A DNA stretch of 25,451 bases from CAZFER01 sp964517495 (GCA_964517495.1 CAZFER010000086.1:1-25451); one strand, 5' to 3'. Shown: positions 16,303 to 24,284, numbered from the stretch's first letter. Notes: generated by a model from the sequence alone, not told the origin. Made by a program: numbers and translations.

Positions 16303-16385
16303 CCAGGGGTGCCCGAGCGGCCAAAGGGAGCAGGCTGTAAACCTGCCGGCGTCAGCCTTCGAAGGTTCGAATCCTTCCCCCTGGA
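16303..16385 (+). tRNA. tRNA-Tyr (GTA) with C1-G72 acceptor pair
   Basis: The 83-base gene folds fully. Acceptor CCAGGGG (16303-16309) pairs with CCCCTGG (16378-16384), and the discriminator is A16385. D-stem CCC/GGG, anticodon stem GCAGG/CCTGC, loop CTGTAAA with anticodon GTA at 16337-16339. The 14-base variable arm (16347-16360) contains the hairpin GGC-GTCA-GCC. T-arm GAAGG/CCTTC has loop TTCGAAT. CCA is not encoded. The body is very close to E. coli tRNA-Tyr and is class II (long arm), as in bacteria. Position 1-72 is C-G, which is the archaeal/eukaryotic tyrosine identity pair; bacterial tRNA-Tyr has G1-C72. It lies 21 bases before the archaeal-type TyrRS gene. Confidence 0.95.
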
Positions 16386-16406
16386 TTTTTAAGTTAAATA
16401 ACCCCC

Positions 16407-17549
16407 ATGAACATAGACGAACGCTTCAAACTCATAACCGCCAATCTCGATGAAACCCTGACCGAAGATCGACTGAAAGAATATCTCCAAAAAAACATTC
16501 CCTTGCGCCATTACATAGGCTTTGAAATATCAGGTGAAATTCATCTGGGCACAGGTATTCAATGCATGGCCAAGGTGGCCGATTTCCAAAAAGCAGGCGT
16601 GGAATGCACCATTTTCCTGGCGGATTGGCATAGTTGGATCAACGATAAATTGGGTGGGGATATTGAACGAATTCGTGAATTCGCTCATGGCTATTTCGCT
16701 GAAGGTTTAAAATGCTGCCTTAAAGCCGTGGGTGGGGATCCAGATGCAGTAAAAGTGGTCCTTGGTTCAGATTTATATCGGAATCATCCCGATTTTTGGA
16801 CCACCTTTGTTGAAGTCTGTAAAAACACCACCCTTAAGCGGATTATGCGTTCCATCACCATCATGGGGCGTGCGGAGGGGGAATCGATTGATTTTGCCAA
16901 GCTGGTTTATCCACCCATGCAAGTCGCTGATATTTATGCTCTTGGAGTTAATCTCCCCCATGCCGGGGCTGATCAACGCAAGGCTCATGTGATCGCACTG
17001 GATAGCGCCAATCAGATCAAAACCAACCCACTGCTGGATCATGAAGGAAATTCCATCGCACCCATAGCGGTCCATCATCGTTTATTAATCGGCCTGGGGA
17101 AACCCCCCATGTGGCCAATCGATCCAGACCGCCTGCAAGAAGTGTGGACCGCGATGAAGATGAGCAAATCCAAACCGGATACTGCGGTTTTTATTACCGA
17201 TGAACCCAAGGATATTGCCCGCAAAATCAAAAAAGCCTTTTGCCCGGAAGGCGAAGTCGAATTTAACCCGGTGTTGGATTGGGCACAAAATCTTATCTTC
17301 GCATTGAATCGTGGACCATTGGAAATTAAACGAAAACCCGAACACGGCGGTGATTTGACTTTCCAAACCTTTGAATCCTTGGTTGAAATCTTTAAAAAGA
17401 AGGAACTTCATCCTCTGGATCTCAAAATGGCAGTTGCAGAAAGCATAGCTGATTTGCTGGCTCCTGTTCGTGAACATTTCAACCAGGAAGAACCAAAGCG
17501 GCACCTTGAATCTCTGCGAAAGGTGATGAAGCAGGTAAAATTACGGTAG
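16407..17549 (+). CDS. tyrS: Tyrosyl-tRNA synthetase, archaeal type
   Basis: The protein has 380 aa. Class I signature: Y36-IGFE, with HIGH-like H46-L-G-T-G in SGEIHLGTG, and KMSKS at 251-255. Tyrosine-binding residues by analogy to Methanocaldococcus TyrRS are Y36, Q172 and D175 (MQVADIYALGV). The C-terminal anticodon domain has the archaeal/eukaryotic blocks KIKKAFCPEGEVEFNP, GGDLTF and KKELHPLDLKMAVAESI. It lacks the C-terminal S4 domain with which bacterial TyrRS contacts the long variable arm. This is the group that includes archaeal and eukaryotic TyrRS, not standard bacterial TyrS or TrpS. No clear ribosome site precedes ATG 16407; the mRNA leader may be generated by 3' processing of the tRNA. 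Whether a bacterial TyrS also exists cannot be seen here. Confidence 0.93.
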   Translation: MNIDERFKLITANLDETLTEDRLKEYLQKNIPLRHYIGFEISGEIHLGTGIQCMAKVADFQKAGVECTIFLADWHSWINDKLGGDIERIREFAHGYFAEGLKCCLKAVGGDPDAVKVVLGSDLYRNHPDFWTTFVEVCKNTTLKRIMRSITIMGRAEGESIDFAKLVYPPMQVADIYALGVNLPHAGADQRKAHVIALDSANQIKTNPLLDHEGNSIAPIAVHHRLLIGLGKPPMWPIDPDRLQEVWTAMKMSKSKPDTAVFITDEPKDIARKIKKAFCPEGEVEFNPVLDWAQNLIFALNRGPLEIKRKPEHGGDLTFQTFESLVEIFKKKELHPLDLKMAVAESIADLLAPVREHFNQEEPKRHLESLRKVMKQVKLR

Positions 17550-17558
17550 TGGCAGTCA

Positions 17559-17640
17559 CTTGAGATTGTCTCAAAACTGGGTTGACACATAGGTCAACCC
17601 CTACAGGTAGTAGGGGCAAACACTATGTCATTAACTTAAG
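17559..17640. repeat. Three-hairpin intergenic repeat, copy 1
   Basis: Three adjacent perfect inverted repeats: TTGAGA/TCTCAA (17560-17565, 17569-17574), GGGTTGAC/GTCAACCC (17579-17586, 17593-17600), and CCCCTAC/GTAGGGG (17598-17604, 17610-17616). The first 41 bases are identical to 25303-25343, and similarity continues to the end. It lies just downstream of tyrS. Confidence 0.85.
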
Positions 17641-17727
17641 CTAATTCTCAATCTCCATGTCCCTCATTGATGGGGGATTCAACGATCCTATTTAGGCAGA
17701 CCCCGCCATGTGCATAAGGTTAACATC

Positions 17728-18360
17728 ATGATATCAATCATTGATTATGAAGCCGGAAACCTGACCAGTGTCGAACGCGCTGTGAGGCATTTGGGATTTG
17801 ACGCTCACATCACCAAGGATCCAGAAGCCATTCACCAGGCGGAACGATTGATCTTTCCTGGCGTCGGCGCTGCGGGTGCGTCGATGGACATTCTAAACCG
17901 CTCCGGACTCGCCGAAGTTGTCCGGCAAGAGGTTTGGGAAAAAAAGAAACCGTTTTTGGCTATCTGCATTGGAATTCAGATTCTTTTTGAACATAGCGAA
18001 GAAGATGACGCCACCTGTTTGGGGTTTTTCAAAGGAAAGGTAAAACGCTTTCCTTATGAAAATCAAGCATTGAAAATTCCCCAAATCGGTTGGAATCAGG
18101 TCTATCAAAAGCGCTCCCATCCCATCTTCGAGGGGGTACCTGATAGGGCCGAGTTTTATTTTGTCAATTCATATTATTGTGAACCTGACGATGAGTCGGT
18201 TGTAATCGGTGAAACAGATTACGGTATTCGATTCACCAGCGCGGTTGCGTTTGATAATATCGTGGCGACTCAATTCCACCTCGAAAAAAGTGGCCCGGTT
18301 GGGCTCAAAATGCTGGAAAATTTCTGCAAGGGTTATAAAGCCTGGGAGCAATCTGTTTAA
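17728..18360 (+). CDS. hisH: Imidazole glycerol phosphate synthase, glutaminase subunit
   Basis: The protein has 210 aa from ATG 17728 (AAGG eight bases upstream); the GTG at 17710 adds six non-conserved residues. It is a class I glutamine amidotransferase: oxyanion strand PGVGAAGASM (44-53), nucleophile C80 in LAICIGIQILFE, H184 and E186 in ATQFHLEKSG. HisH normally reads HPE here; L185 replaces Pro. It supplies ammonia from glutamine to HisF for imidazole glycerol phosphate and AICAR formation in histidine synthesis. hisF follows after a repeat-bearing gap of 188 bases. No other his gene is nearby. Confidence 0.92.
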   Translation: MISIIDYEAGNLTSVERAVRHLGFDAHITKDPEAIHQAERLIFPGVGAAGASMDILNRSGLAEVVRQEVWEKKKPFLAICIGIQILFEHSEEDDATCLGFFKGKVKRFPYENQALKIPQIGWNQVYQKRSHPIFEGVPDRAEFYFVNSYYCEPDDESVVIGETDYGIRFTSAVAFDNIVATQFHLEKSGPVGLKMLENFCKGYKAWEQSV

Positions 18361-18377
18361 CCATGTGAAGTTTATTC

Positions 18378-18417
18378 CCTTCCCAAGATTGGGAGGGGCT
18401 AGGGGAGGGTTGAAATG
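18378..18417. repeat. Intergenic repeat (G-rich hairpin), copy 2
   Basis: CCCTTCCCA pairs with TGGGAGGGG around the AGAT region and is followed by CTAGGGGAGGGTTGAA, closely matching 6512-6555. It lies 18 bases after the hisH stop. Confidence 0.65.
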
Positions 18418-18548
18418 AAAGTGATGAGAATCCTCTTTAATCCCCTTCTAACCTCACCCTTTGCATTAGGAGAGGAATGATACAAAAAATTCAGAATGAT
18501 TTTTTCATTTTGGAATTAAATATATATTGCCTTATAGAGGGCGACATC

Positions 18549-19328
18549 ATGCTGACCAAACGAATTATTCCATGCCTCGATGTGAGAGCCGGATTGGTAA
18601 CCAAGGGAATCGAATTCAAAAACAACATCGATCTTGGCGATCCAGTCGAAATGGCCAAAAAGTATTATGAAGAAGGGGCGGACGAAATCGTCTTTTATGA
18701 TATTACCGCCAGCAGCGATGAGCGGGATATCATGATCGAGGTGGTAAGCCGAACCGCCGAAGAGATTTACATCCCTTACTCGGTTGGAGGCGGATTGCGC
18801 ACCTACGAAGATATGCGGCGTGTTCTGCTGGCCGGGGCTGAAAAAGTGAGTGTTAACTCCGCAGCGGTGATGAATCCTGAAATCATTCGCCAGGGTGCTC
18901 ATGGCTTTGGCAATCAGTGCATCGTGTTAAGCATGGATGTCAAACGCGTCGAAGCATCCCAAACCATCCCCTCCGGCTATGAGATTTATATCAATGGTGG
19001 CAGAAAACCCATGGGAATGGATGCCATCCAATGGGCCAAACGTGGAGAGGAATTAGGCGCGGGCGAATTGGTGATCAACAGCATTGATGCCGATGGCACC
19101 ACGGAGGGCTTCGAGATTAATCTGACCCGGACCATCGCGGAGTCGGTCGGTATTCCCGTCATCGCCAGCGGTGGAGGAGGAACACCTGAGCATCTGCGTG
19201 AAGTATTTACAGAGGGCAAAGCAGATGCCGCCATCGTGGCTTCGATGATCCATTTTGGTACCTATTCCATTCCTCAAATCAAACAATTTCTGCATGATAA
19301 TGGCGTGTTGGTACGCAAGACGTTTTGA
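18549..19328 (+). CDS. hisF: Imidazole glycerol phosphate synthase, cyclase subunit
   Basis: The protein has 259 aa, a normal length. ATG 18549 follows GAGGG by seven bases; upstream in-frame codons are not conserved. It is a beta/alpha barrel with the opening MLTKRIIPCLDV; the two catalytic acids are D11 and D130 (LSMDVKR), as in known HisF. Phosphate-site glycines occur in VGGGLR (79-84) and ASGGGGTPEHL, where most HisF have GGAGT. It closes the imidazole ring with ammonia delivered by HisH. The sequence follows canonical HisF rather than the WbuZ-type surface-polysaccharide paralogues. The next gene starts 39 bases later. Confidence 0.93.
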   Translation: MLTKRIIPCLDVRAGLVTKGIEFKNNIDLGDPVEMAKKYYEEGADEIVFYDITASSDERDIMIEVVSRTAEEIYIPYSVGGGLRTYEDMRRVLLAGAEKVSVNSAAVMNPEIIRQGAHGFGNQCIVLSMDVKRVEASQTIPSGYEIYINGGRKPMGMDAIQWAKRGEELGAGELVINSIDADGTTEGFEINLTRTIAESVGIPVIASGGGGTPEHLREVFTEGKADAAIVASMIHFGTYSIPQIKQFLHDNGVLVRKTF

Positions 19329-19367
19329 TCAACTATTCTTTCTTGCCCTCAAAAATGGCATTCCAAT

Positions 19368-20828
19368 ATGATTGATCTGTCTGAACAAATCAAAAAGAAA
19401 TTATTAGAAACCATCCAAAATCGTCATGGAAATATAACGGATATGCGGAATCGCCTGCATCAGGGAGATTCAAATCTGATGAGTGCCATATTGGGAACGA
19501 TCGATGAACATTATGTTCAAATCACTACATCCATTTTGCACACTTTAACCGAAGCGAATGAATCCGAGCGAAAAAATTCCGCCTTTGATAAGCTATTTTC
19601 AAACCGGGTTAAACAAATCACGCTTGAGTCTATTTATAGTGAATCATTGGTACCCGATTTTTACATTATCCCAGATGGTTTGATAGAATTGCCGAAAACG
19701 ATTCTTTCAAGCCGATTGCGTTGTGCTATTCTCATCGATCAGCTCCCCAATGTGGCCAATGAAGTGTTCCCCCTGATGATTGATGCGTTCGTCGAGGGTA
19801 TGGAAAATCGGAGAAAAGAAAATTCACGCATCGTTTGTGCCCATGTAGATTGGTTAACAGACGACTTAAAACTAAAACGAGGGATGGTTCTAGCCGATAA
19901 TGCCGAAGCATTATTTGAAATGAACTTCGATCCTCCACTTGCATTTGACTCTGTGCTCTTTTTGTGTATCTCCTCCCCTAAACACCAGTATTGGAGTGAT
20001 TTGTTCAGCGTACAACCAGTTATTCAAGTTAATGCTTATGAAGATGTCGCTGAATTAGATAATAAATACAAATGCTTCGAAAATTGGAAAGCCAACCATA
20101 TCCCTACCCCAGAATCCAGACTGATTAAACGTTCGAATCAAAGAGGACATATACTGGAAAAAGAACTTGAATCGATATTTCATCAGTTCTTTCATGATCA
20201 CCCGTATGAAAAAACGATATTAATTGTTCAACCCAATCGAGGAACAGAAGGACGTTATACCTATGCCTTCCAAGATACTAAAAGTGAATGGGGATCATTT
20301 CTAAGACAAAATCCAACAATGATTGATTGCGTAAAAGCCATATTGAATGACGATGATGTGATTGTACGAAGAGGAATTCCCAGCGTTGGATGTTCTTTTC
20401 AAAAAAATGAAGAACCATGTTCGTTTGATATCCGTTTCAATGTCATCGACGGGAAGGCGGAAAGCGGTTATTTTATGACGAGTCGCAAAAACTCGGTGAT
20501 CACATCTCCCGGCCAGGGAGGAAAGATTATAGAATGGAAACGAACACAGGAATTAAAACTGACGGCTAATAAAATTGGTGAAATAATCCTGACTATCGGC
20601 AGCAGTGAATGGAAAAGAATCGAAGCCGTCGCGGAACAAGCTGCATCCACCTTTCCTGATTGTAAATTGGCTGGTGTGGACATTCGCCTAGGGATAAGTC
20701 AAAATGAAGAGCAGATGTTTCAACCTTGGGTATTGGATATCAATCCCCGTCCAGCAGGCTTGGCTCATTCTAATTTAATCGGATCAGGTGATCCGGGAGT
20801 AAGCCGGCGATTATGGAAACTGGTTTGA
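19368..20828 (+). CDS. ATP-grasp-fold protein of unknown specificity
   Basis: The protein has 486 aa. The N-terminal 200 or so residues are helical and alpha/beta, and not recognised. From about 225 there is an ATP-grasp arrangement: ADP-binding lysine region about 268-290, TILIVQPNRGTEGRYTYAF (a small Gly-rich loop, about 284-302), VRRG.PSVGCSF (about 340-350), AGVDIRLG (about 440-447) and the Mg-ligand stretch LDINPRPAGLAHS (about 460-472). Such enzymes join a carboxylate to an amine or thiol through an acyl-phosphate. Ribosome site is weak. It lies between hisF and the GHMP kinase (75 bases) and could share a pathway with the latter. Substrates are unknown. Confidence 0.75.
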   Translation: MIDLSEQIKKKLLETIQNRHGNITDMRNRLHQGDSNLMSAILGTIDEHYVQITTSILHTLTEANESERKNSAFDKLFSNRVKQITLESIYSESLVPDFYIIPDGLIELPKTILSSRLRCAILIDQLPNVANEVFPLMIDAFVEGMENRRKENSRIVCAHVDWLTDDLKLKRGMVLADNAEALFEMNFDPPLAFDSVLFLCISSPKHQYWSDLFSVQPVIQVNAYEDVAELDNKYKCFENWKANHIPTPESRLIKRSNQRGHILEKELESIFHQFFHDHPYEKTILIVQPNRGTEGRYTYAFQDTKSEWGSFLRQNPTMIDCVKAILNDDDVIVRRGIPSVGCSFQKNEEPCSFDIRFNVIDGKAESGYFMTSRKNSVITSPGQGGKIIEWKRTQELKLTANKIGEIILTIGSSEWKRIEAVAEQAASTFPDCKLAGVDIRLGISQNEEQMFQPWVLDINPRPAGLAHSNLIGSGDPGVSRRLWKLV

Positions 20829-20903
20829 AAAACAACGATCCTGATTCGAATCAAATAAATTTCCTTGTCTCTATCAGCGTTGATAAATAAGTAGGAGTCC
20901 AAC

Positions 20904-21911
20904 ATGGTATCAATGATTGAAACATACGCATATGCACGGGCAGGTTTAATCGGTAATCCCTCCGATGGGTATTTTGGAAAAACCATATCCATTTCAGTAC
21001 GGAATTTTCGTGCACGGGTTATCTGTTATCCTTCGGCCAATTTGGAAATTCGGGAAACCACCATCGATACACCGGTATGGAGATCGATTGATGATTTGCG
21101 TCAAAATGTTAAATTGTATGGTTATTATGGCGGAGTAAGATTAATTCGCGCCATCATAAAATGCTTTGCCGATTATTGCGATAAACATAATATTCGATTG
21201 CCAAAGCGCAATTGTACAATTGAATACGAATCGGATATCCCCGCCCGTGTGGGCCTGGCCGGTTCAAGCGCTATTGTTACGGCAACTCTTCGTGCGTTGA
21301 TGCAGTTCTATGAAGTTGATATCCCAAAGGAAATTCAACCAAGTATCATTTTATCCGCTGAACGGGATGAATTGGGAATCGGCGCTGGATTGCAGGATCG
21401 TGTCATTCAGGTATATGAAAATGTGGTATACATGAATTTCGACCGTGAGATGCTGATCAATCAAGGACATGGTATTTATGAACCGTTGGATCCCAACCTG
21501 CTTCCCCCTATCTACATCGCTTACGATACCCGCCTGGGCGAAGGGTCAGAGGTGTTTCACAATAATATTCGTGAACGCTTCAACCAAGGAGATCCTGAAG
21601 TGATTAACGCCATGAAGCAGTTTGCTCAATATGCCGAAGATTTTAAAAACGCCTCGCAAAATCATGATGCCGAACAGATGAAGGAATTAATTAACAAGAA
21701 TTTTGACTTGCGATCCTCACTATTTAAATTACGGCAAAGTGACCTTGATCTGGTTTATCGGGCTAGATCAGTGGGAGCCACATCAAAATTTGCTGGATCC
21801 GGTGGTGCTGTTATTGGAACCTATGAACATGAATCCATGCTGCTTCAACTCAAGGAAACCTATTCTGAAATAGGGGCAGTGGTTATCGTTCCTCATATTT
21901 TGGCAACATGA
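20904..21911 (+). CDS. GHMP kinase resembling plant glucuronokinase
   Basis: The protein has 335 aa; AGGAG at 20893-20897 fits ATG 20904. GHMP kinase motifs: motif 1 ARAGLIGNPSDGYFGKTIS (11-29), ATP-loop motif 2 IPARVGLAGSSAI (112-124), catalytic-type D165 in AGLQDRVIQVY, and motif 3 SKFAGSGGAV (294-303). The wording of these blocks (GNPSD.YFG.TIS, GYYGGVRL, AGLQDRVIQVY) follows my memory of Arabidopsis glucuronokinase, which makes glucuronate 1-phosphate on the route to UDP-glucuronate. Relatives phosphorylating other sugars cannot be excluded. It sits after the ATP-grasp gene; no UDP-sugar pyrophosphorylase is in the window. Confidence 0.85.
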   Translation: MVSMIETYAYARAGLIGNPSDGYFGKTISISVRNFRARVICYPSANLEIRETTIDTPVWRSIDDLRQNVKLYGYYGGVRLIRAIIKCFADYCDKHNIRLPKRNCTIEYESDIPARVGLAGSSAIVTATLRALMQFYEVDIPKEIQPSIILSAERDELGIGAGLQDRVIQVYENVVYMNFDREMLINQGHGIYEPLDPNLLPPIYIAYDTRLGEGSEVFHNNIRERFNQGDPEVINAMKQFAQYAEDFKNASQNHDAEQMKELINKNFDLRSSLFKLRQSDLDLVYRARSVGATSKFAGSGGAVIGTYEHESMLLQLKETYSEIGAVVIVPHILAT

Positions 21912-21970
21912 AAATTGAATCTGTTAAGTTTTTATATTGTTGAATTCTTAGAATGAATAGGATGTAACCA

Positions 21971-22972
21971 ATGAGTGAAATTATTAAAACGACTGTAGTG
22001 GGCAGCTATCCAGTCCCCAGCTGGTTGGTTGGCAACATGAACCAAACGGTTTTGCGGGATGCCATCATGACAGTATTGCATACCCAGGAACTGGCCGGAT
22101 TGGATGTTATCAGTGATGGGGAATTTAACCGCTTTGATCCCAGCCATCCAGAAACCAACGGCATGATCGATTACTTTGTTTCCCAAATGAGCGGAATTAA
22201 AACCCATTTTTCCCGCGATGACCTGGTGAAATTTCGGGAGGATCAAGGGGTTGCCTATCGCCACAGCCCGGCGGGAATTGTAATAGGCCAGATCGGTGAA
22301 GGAACTTTAAACCTGCCTGATGATTATACCTTCGTCCGTGGATTGACAGATAAACCGTTGAAATTCACCTGCACCGGCCCTCACATGCTGGCCAAGGTGT
22401 TGACCGACCGTTATTATTCCGATACCCGAAAATTAGCAATGGATATTGCTGAGGTGCTACGCCAGCAGTTGCAGGTTATTGATGCGGATGTGATCCAATT
22501 GGATGAAGCCAACATCAGCGGCCATCCCGAAGATGCCGAATGGGCGGCAGAAGCGCTCAACCATGTGTTGGATGGAATTCAAACCGAACGGGGATTGCAT
22601 ATCTGCTTTGGAAACTACGGCGGCCAAACCATCCAAAAAGGCTTTTGGAAAAACCTGCTTCCCTTCCTTAATTCACTGCATGTTCATCACCTGGTGTTGG
22701 AATTCGCACGCCGCGGCTATGACGAATTGGAAGCATTCAAAGACCTGAAACCTGAAATCGGCTTGGGGATTGGTGTGGTGGACATCAAGGATAACGAAGT
22801 TGAATCCCCTGAACTGATCGCCTCACGTCTGGAAAACGCCGTTAAAATCCTGGGTGAGGGACGTATAAAGTTTATTCACCCCGATTGCGGATTCTGGATG
22901 CTGCAGCGCAATGTAGCCGACCGCAAAATGCGCGCATTGGTCGAGGGACGTAATTTGTTCATGAGTAGTTAA
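21971..22972 (+). CDS. Core-MetE-type methyltransferase (methionine synthase-like)
   Basis: The protein has 333 aa, only the length of the catalytic half of MetE (about 755 aa). The zinc ligands of MetE are conserved: H210 and C212 (GLHICFGNYGG), E244 (LVLEFARRG) and C306 (IHPDCGFW). D178 in VIQLDEAN corresponds to the substrate-binding Asp. It lacks the N-terminal MetE domain, as in archaeal and bacterial core-MetE (MesA-D) methionine synthases, which may use corrinoid proteins or other methyl donors. An epoxyalkane/CoM-type transferase is a less likely alternative. A weak GGATG precedes ATG 21971. prfB follows after 81 bases. Confidence 0.88.
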   Translation: MSEIIKTTVVGSYPVPSWLVGNMNQTVLRDAIMTVLHTQELAGLDVISDGEFNRFDPSHPETNGMIDYFVSQMSGIKTHFSRDDLVKFREDQGVAYRHSPAGIVIGQIGEGTLNLPDDYTFVRGLTDKPLKFTCTGPHMLAKVLTDRYYSDTRKLAMDIAEVLRQQLQVIDADVIQLDEANISGHPEDAEWAAEALNHVLDGIQTERGLHICFGNYGGQTIQKGFWKNLLPFLNSLHVHHLVLEFARRGYDELEAFKDLKPEIGLGIGVVDIKDNEVESPELIASRLENAVKILGEGRIKFIHPDCGFWMLQRNVADRKMRALVEGRNLFMSS

Positions 22973-23053
22973 TACCTCAAAGGACTTCCCTTGTTTATTT
23001 GATCCAATCAAACAATAATTCTAAACACCATTAAAGAATAAAGGAAAAGATAG

Positions 23054-24200
23054 ATGTACGACGAACTGCGCTTTGAAATCAACAAGAGTGCCAAACACCT
23101 CGAAGAGCTTGGGAGGTTTCTTTGACATCCCTGCCAAGTGGGATAAAGTGGCACAATTGGAAAAGGAAATGAATGCCCCGGGTTTTTGGGATAACCCCCA
23201 GGTTGCCCAGGAACATGGAAAAAAGATCAAACGCCTTAAAGATTTGATCGATCCCTACGAACATCTCAAAGCAAAGGTGGATGATTTGGCCACCCTGATT
23301 GAAATGGCGGAAGAGGAACAAGAAACAGAACACGAAGAAGAGTTCCGCTCCGAATTTGAATCCTTTCGAGAAGAACTGAATCAATTCGACTTACGTTGCA
23401 CTCTCAGTGGCGAACACGATGACGCCAACTGCTTTGTTAACATCCATCCCGGCGCTGGCGGCACCGAATCATGCGATTGGGCCTCCATGCTGATGCGCAT
23501 GTATTTGCGCTACTTTGAACGTCGAGGTTGGCCAGCGGAAATCGTTGATTATCTCGAAGGTGACGAAGCCGGTATCAAAAATGTCACCATCCACGTCAAA
23601 GGCGAAAATGCCTACGGATATTTGCATGCTGAAATCGGCATTCACCGCCTGGTGCGCATTTCGCCCTTTGATGCCAACAAACGGCGGCACACATCGTTTG
23701 CCGCTGTTCATGTCATGCCGGAACTGGATGATAACATCTCAATCGACATAGAAGATAAAGACCTGCGTATTGACACCTTTCGCGCTTCCGGCTGCGGCGG
23801 CCAGCATATAAATACCACCGATTCGGCGATTCGCATCACCCATATTCCCACCGGGATCGTGGTGTCATGCCAAAATGAACGCTCGCAACACCAAAACAAA
23901 CACACCGCCATGAAACTGCTTCACGCCCGCTTGTATGAAATCATGCAAGAGGAACAAGCGGAAAAAATCGAAGAAATTAGCGGCGAAAAGCGCGATATCG
24001 CCTGGGGCAACCAAATACGCTCCTATGTCTTCCATCCTTATAACATGATTAAAGACCACCGCACCAATGTTGAACGCGGGGATATCCAAAACGTTATGGA
24101 TGGAGACCTCGATAACTTTATCAGTGCTTTTTTACGCGCTGCCCTGGCTGGAAATAAAATGGCAATTGAAAAAGAACCAGATAAAGTCCCCGCGGAATAA
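23054..24200 (+). CDS. prfB: Peptide chain release factor 2 with programmed +1 frameshift
   Basis: The first frame (ATG 23054) encodes 23 residues ending in CTT TGA. Slipping +1 at CTT (TGA at 23123-23125, skipping T23123) gives GAC and 358 more residues, 381 in all. The stimulating SD-like GGGAGG (23111-23116) lies three bases before CTT, as in E. coli prfB. SPF stop-codon recognition motif is at 203-205 and catalytic GGQ at 248-250 (SGCGGQHIN). It releases peptides at UGA and UAA; the internal UGA gives autoregulation by RF2 level. The segment after GGQ reads NTTDSAIRITH, slightly off the usual. Annotation from one frame only would miss the N-terminus. Confidence 0.97.
23111..23126 (+). promoter_or_regulatory. 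RF2 autoregulatory frameshift site
   Basis: GGGAGG TTT CTT TGA C: an SD-like tract, a slippery CTT codon, and the UGA stop followed by C, a poor termination context. This arrangement is the standard RF2 +1 frameshift signal. Confidence 0.95.
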
Positions 24201-24284
24201 ATCAACCCAAGCCTACGGTAAACGTAAACAAACCCTCATTCAGAGGCTCCCCCAATCGCTCAAGAGGGGGTTGTCCGCCAGATT

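Noticed and set aside
16303..16385. Suppressor or pyrrolysine-like tRNA in an orthogonal pair
   Set aside because: The anticodon is GTA, which reads tyrosine codons. There is no CTA or TTA anticodon and no PylRS, so no stop-codon reassignment is indicated. The UGA in prfB is a working stop/frameshift site.
17710..17727. GTG start giving a longer HisH
   Set aside because: HisH proteins begin at the strand matching MISIIDYEAGN, and ATG 17728 has a spaced AAGG.
23054..24200. prfB as a frameshifted pseudogene
   Set aside because: The break coincides exactly with the known CTT TGA C shift site behind an SD-like tract, and the rest of the protein including SPF and GGQ is intact.
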